From contig CAMGCA010000132.1 of NCBI GenBank assembly GCA_946011705.1, positions 1 through 6,252 on the forward strand: a DNA stretch of 6,252 nt, in the 5' to 3' direction. Made by a program: the position numbers and the translations under genes. Below the pieces are notes generated by a model. It saw nothing but the letters and a program-made list of their open reading frames with translations. It was not told the origin of the DNA and ran no database searches. Of the stretch, positions 3,543 to 6,252 are shown piece after piece; within the stretch, counting starts at the first letter, position 1, and every line of letters begins with the position of its first letter. The DNA is from an uncultured Clostridia bacterium. GTDB taxonomy: Bacteria > Bacillota > Clostridia > Oscillospirales > Oscillospiraceae.

Positions 3543-6252
3543 TTGGCATCCGTACTGCAACAATACCGCCAGTTGGCGGACCACATGGCCATGCAGATAA
3601 CCGGCAGCTACCAGAGCTGGACAGATTTCTTGACCACCGCAGCCCGGTTATACAAGTACCCCTACCATGAGCAACTCATGATCTACGCCCAGCGCCCAGA
3701 AGCCACCGCCTGCGCGGACTACGAGCTTTGGAACAAGCGGATGGGGCGCTATGTTCGCCGGGGCGCAAAGGGCATTGCCCTTATCGACCACTCCGGGGAC
3801 GCTCCGAAGCTGAAATATGTGTTCGATGTGGCAGATACCCGCAGCACCGAACGCTCCCGCAGCCCCTATCTCTGGGAATACCGCCCGGAGCATGAGCAGG
3901 CAGTTTCCGCCGCTTTGGAGGAACAGTTTGCCGTTCCCAATGATGGCAGCATCACAGAGCAGTTGGAGCAGATTTCCTCCGTCAAAGTCACAGAATATTT
4001 TCTTGCCCACCAGCAGGACATCCTCGGCATCGTTGACGGATCGTATCTGGAGGGGTATCATGACTATGACAAAGGCGTGGCATTCCTCAACGCAGCCACC
4101 GTCAGCACCACCTACGCCCTGCTGTCCCGGTGCGGGTTGGTAGAGGATGCCCACTTTGACCCGGAGGAGTTCATGCCGGTCTTTGACTTCAATACGCCAC
4201 AGACGGTATATGCTCTGGGCAGTGCCGTCAGTGAGATCAGCGAAGAAGTCCTGCGCAGCATCGAAGTCACCATCAAAAAATACGAACGCGAAAAGCTGTC
4301 TGAAAGGAGCCAAGAAAATGAACGAACTGACCTACACCCGCAGCGGGGACTACTGGATTCCCAATCTGAGCCTGTCCCAGCAGGAGACACAGCCTCTGGG
4401 CAAGTATGGGAGGCTGCGGAAGAAGTACCTGCAGGAGCATCGCCCGGTGCTGTGGAACAGCCTGATCCTGTCCGAGAAGCTGTATCCCCATCTGAGGGAG
4501 ATCGACGAAACGGCGAACAGCCGTCTGGAGCGGATGATGCCCGAACTGATGCGGTCGGCGGGGGTGACAGAAGCTCTGAAAGCCAGCGACCCTATGAAAT
4601 GGGTGGGGCTGATGAACAGCCTGAAAGCCCAGGCCGAGGAAGTGATTCTGACGGAGCTGATCTACGCCTGACAGACGAACCCCCTATCCGGGGGGAACAA
4701 TTCTCTTTCTTCCCCACGGAAGCCCAGCAAATAGCCTATATCGCAGAAGCGGAGAGTGCAGACATCGCACCCTCCGCTTTTTCCATGCCCCAGGAATATA
4801 TTGACCAGTTTCTCCGCTACGGCAGCAACACGGAAAATCACCGCACACGGATTGCCATTGAATACGCCAAACAGCAGCCAATGGACGATCTGGTGGATTT
4901 TCTGGAAAAGACCTATCACGGCGGCTACGGCCTGCAATTTGACGGTACAAAGGTGTGCGCATGGTACGCCGAGGACGGTATGCACATCGCTTACGGCAGT
5001 ACCGCGCGGTATGCCAGAAACGCCCAGATTCTCTCTTGGGAGGATGTGGCTGTCCGGGTTGGCCAGCTGCTGGAACAGGGGCAGTTTGCCACCAATGTGG
5101 AGCTGGCAGAGTGCGGGACCTTTGAAAAGCGCCAGCTTGCAGAGCAGCTTTGGTATATGTCCCACGACATGAGCGAAAAAGCTATTGAAGCCGGACATAT
5201 GAGCATCGTCCGCTCCCTCCGGGGCGGCTTCCCGGAGGAAACGGAAAAGCTCATGGTTTTCCTGTCTGAGCCGGAATCCTATCAGGCGATTATGCGGCAG
5301 GTCTATGCCTTCCGCGATGCCTGCAATACGGATAAGGGTATGATGCGGTTTCAGATGTATCACCCCAGCAAGCTGATTCGCCCGCTGGAGGAATATACCC
5401 TTCCCCGGCAGGAATATGTCAGCGAGCTGGCAGAGCTGCCAGCGGCAAAGGGCTTCATCACTGAGGACGAGATCAATGAGCATCTGACCGGCGGGAGCAA
5501 TTTTTCCGGAAGCAAGGGACGGATTTATGCTTTCTACCAGACACCCCACACCACAAATGAAAAGTTGGATTTTCTGAAAAATGAATACGGCATTGGCGGC
5601 GGAAATAACGCACTTTCCCGTAACTTTATGAGCCATGTCTGGACGGACGGGAAAGGCATTCGCTACGACAAGCCGAACTGCACACGGATTGAAGTGCCGT
5701 GGACAAAGGTGGTCAAATATTACGATGCCCTGATGGAATCCGGGAGATTCGCTCCCCCAGAGGAGCTGGAACAGCGTAATGATTCCAATGCAGTCATTGA
5801 CAGTGAAATCGTTGAGGAAGTCCCGGCAATTCCCACATCCGAGCCAGCGCCGGTTTCGGAGGAAAAGGAGCCTTCTGATTGGGAGTACAATTCCATTAAG
5901 TCCGCCCACCCAGAGGATATTGTACTGTATCAGGTCGGGGATTTCTTTGAAATCTACGGGGAGGACGCCAAGCAAGCCGCCTCTGTTCTGGATTTGCACC
6001 TTGGCACCCGCCCGATCCCCACTGGCGGCAGAGTGGATATGTGCGGCATCCCGTCACATCAGCTGGAGCAGTATACCGAAAAGCTCCGTAATCAGTTTAG
6101 TGTGACCATTGCCGCCGTTGGTGAGGATGGTCAGCGAAACAGTTATTCCATGGGAAAGCTGAATCCAGAACCCCCTCGCCGGGATATTACACAATCCGAC
6201 ATTGACAAAGCCTTACAGAAATGGAATGGCAGCATCGACAGCAAACGCTCCG
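3543..6252 (+). CDS. large polyvalent element protein, N-terminal 903 codons (3' end outside window)
   Basis: The frame is open without a stop from 3543 to the window end. The TTG start is chosen because AGGAG (3530-3534) lies 8 nt upstream, a stop at 3513-3515 bounds the frame, and homologues as I remember them begin at the same point. Residues 1-258 resemble an ArdC-N domain: HEQLMIYAQRP, YELWNKRMGRYVRRGAKGIA, later EEFMPVFDFNTPQTV. Residues 259-376 are a low-complexity Gly/Asp/Glu/Pro/Ser/Arg linker lying exactly over tnpV in another frame. Residues 411-515 and 637-736 are two copies of one module, and a third begins near 882. The segment between them contains LAEQLWYMSHDMSEKA. Residues 782-860 resemble MutS domain I, with GDFFEIYGEDA at 799-809. 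Related proteins, as remembered, continue into methylase and SNF2-helicase modules, and may act on incoming element DNA; that part is not seen here. Confidence 0.93.
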   Translation, partial: MASVLQQYRQLADHMAMQITGSYQSWTDFLTTAARLYKYPYHEQLMIYAQRPEATACADYELWNKRMGRYVRRGAKGIALIDHSGDAPKLKYVFDVADTRSTERSRSPYLWEYRPEHEQAVSAALEEQFAVPNDGSITEQLEQISSVKVTEYFLAHQQDILGIVDGSYLEGYHDYDKGVAFLNAATVSTTYALLSRCGLVEDAHFDPEEFMPVFDFNTPQTVYALGSAVSEISEEVLRSIEVTIKKYEREKLSERSQENERTDLHPQRGLLDSQSEPVPAGDTASGQVWEAAEEVPAGASPGAVEQPDPVREAVSPSEGDRRNGEQPSGADDARTDAVGGGDRSSESQRPYEMGGADEQPESPGRGSDSDGADLRLTDEPPIRGEQFSFFPTEAQQIAYIAEAESADIAPSAFSMPQEYIDQFLRYGSNTENHRTRIAIEYAKQQPMDDLVDFLEKTYHGGYGLQFDGTKVCAWYAEDGMHIAYGSTARYARNAQILSWEDVAVRVGQLLEQGQFATNVELAECGTFEKRQLAEQLWYMSHDMSEKAIEAGHMSIVRSLRGGFPEETEKLMVFLSEPESYQAIMRQVYAFRDACNTDKGMMRFQMYHPSKLIRPLEEYTLPRQEYVSELAELPAAKGFITEDEINEHLTGGSNFSGSKGRIYAFYQTPHTTNEKLDFLKNEYGIGGGNNALSRNFMSHVWTDGKGIRYDKPNCTRIEVPWTKVVKYYDALMESGRFAPPEELEQRNDSNAVIDSEIVEEVPAIPTSEPAPVSEEKEPSDWEYNSIKSAHPEDIVLYQVGDFFEIYGEDAKQAASVLDLHLGTRPIPTGGRVDMCGIPSHQLEQYTEKLRNQFSVTIAAVGEDGQRNSYSMGKLNPEPPRRDITQSDIDKALQKWNGSIDSKRS
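4303..4309 (+). promoter_or_regulatory. ribosome binding site of the nested tnpV gene
   Basis: AAAGGAG lies 8 nt before ATG 4318, inside the polyvalent coding sequence. It is as good as the sites of stand-alone genes in this window. It sets the tnpV start, although that frame is open back to 4147. Confidence 0.8.
4318..4671 (+). CDS. tnpV: TnpV family protein, nested out of frame within the polyvalent gene
   Basis: 117 residues, complete from ATG to TGA. The order of motifs fits the TnpV family (PF14198) of Clostridia transposons: GDYWIPNLSL near the start, QPLGKYGRLRKKYLQEHRP at residues 25-43, WNSLILSEKLYPHLREID, then GVTEALKASDPMKWVGLMN and the typical ending AEEVILTELIYA. Length also fits the family (about 115-120). 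The role of TnpV is unsettled; in Tn4451-type elements it has been linked, from memory, to excision. The gene lies entirely inside the polyvalent ORF, shifted by +1 nt. Its frame gives an ordered amphipathic helical protein, while the polyvalent frame gives a disordered linker over the same bases. It has no visible promoter, so it is probably translated from the polyvalent mRNA by internal initiation. Confidence 0.85.
   Translation: MNELTYTRSGDYWIPNLSLSQQETQPLGKYGRLRKKYLQEHRPVLWNSLILSEKLYPHLREIDETANSRLERMMPELMRSAGVTEALKASDPMKWVGLMNSLKAQAEEVILTELIYA
4773..5750 (+). repeat. two diverged copies of one module within the polyvalent protein
   Basis: Copy 1 is residues 411-515 (4773-5087) and copy 2 residues 637-736 (5451-5750). 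Both follow the order: I/M-x-x-x-x-ID or IN, a Gly-Ser turn (YGSNTEN; GGSNFSG), a short helix after RI, FLEKTYHGGYG or FLKNEYGIGGG, an acidic DG(M/K/G) strand (YAEDGMHIAYG; WTDGKGIRYD), and a W-x-x-V helix ending in EQGQF or ESGRF. Residues from 882 (ITQSDIDKALQKWNGSIDSK) begin a third copy cut by the window end. The copies are far apart in sequence, so the duplication is old. Confidence 0.65.

Noticed and set aside
3281..3670. 129-codon + strand frame across the 212-residue gene, terminator and polyvalent start
   Set aside because: It runs through a terminator hairpin and overlaps two better supported genes, with no family motif.
3648..4313. 221-codon open frame on the minus strand
   Set aside because: It is antisense to the ArdC-N-like region of the polyvalent protein and is explained by codon bias on the coding strand.
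4260..4320. Programmed frameshift joining the polyvalent N-terminus to TnpV
   Set aside because: The run of six A at 4275-4280 is not in phase for a standard slippery heptamer. TnpV has its own start and ribosome binding site, and the polyvalent frame stays open.
4662..5999. 445-codon open frame on the minus strand
   Set aside because: It lies antisense to the polyvalent frame, which shows recognisable domains throughout. The antisense product has no motifs and no convincing ribosome binding site.

Overview
The window reads as a stretch of an integrative and conjugative element (Tn1549/CTn type) from a gut Clostridia host, probably Lachnospiraceae or Oscillospiraceae. This rests on recognisable element families: a YodL/DUF4316 protein, a transposon-transfer assisting protein (TTRAP), a Cys-rich KTR protein, TnpV, and the start of a very large polyvalent protein. 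Typical Firmicutes AGGAGG ribosome binding sites support it. Host and element type are inferred from memory of protein families, not from a search. No integrase, relaxase, att site, tRNA, rRNA or CRISPR array is visible. All credible genes are on the + strand.

Layout. (1) 1-1436, element backbone: the 3' part of a YodL/DUF4316 gene, followed 2 nt later by the TTRAP gene. (2) 1437-3540, a more AT-rich accessory block of three transcription units. The first is a consensus-like promoter, a shortened DUF3990-like gene, a Cys-rich KTR gene and a terminator. The second is a small XRE repressor with its promoter and a terminator. The third is an unrecognised 212-residue protein behind a 36-bp near-perfect palindrome, ending in a third terminator. 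(3) 3543-6252, backbone again: the first 903 codons of a polyvalent protein. It has an ArdC-N-like N-terminus, a disordered linker, repeated modules and a MutS domain I-like module, and it runs off the window, where homologues as I remember them carry methylase and SNF2 helicase modules.

Two features stand out. First, a complete tnpV gene with its own strong ribosome binding site lies entirely inside the polyvalent ORF in another frame (4318-4671), so 354 bp appear to be read twice. The polyvalent protein is low-complexity and linker-like exactly there. Second, three sites fitting GNATNTRRTAGATAM-N6-GTAT flank the XRE gene: one upstream of its promoter, one over its ribosome binding site, and one as the palindrome before the orphan gene. 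This suggests a small regulon in which the XRE protein controls itself and its neighbour.

Working model (inference): the backbone genes serve transfer and establishment in the recipient. The accessory block carries a self-regulated switch governing one unknown effector, next to a possibly decayed ADP-ribosyltransferase-fold gene.
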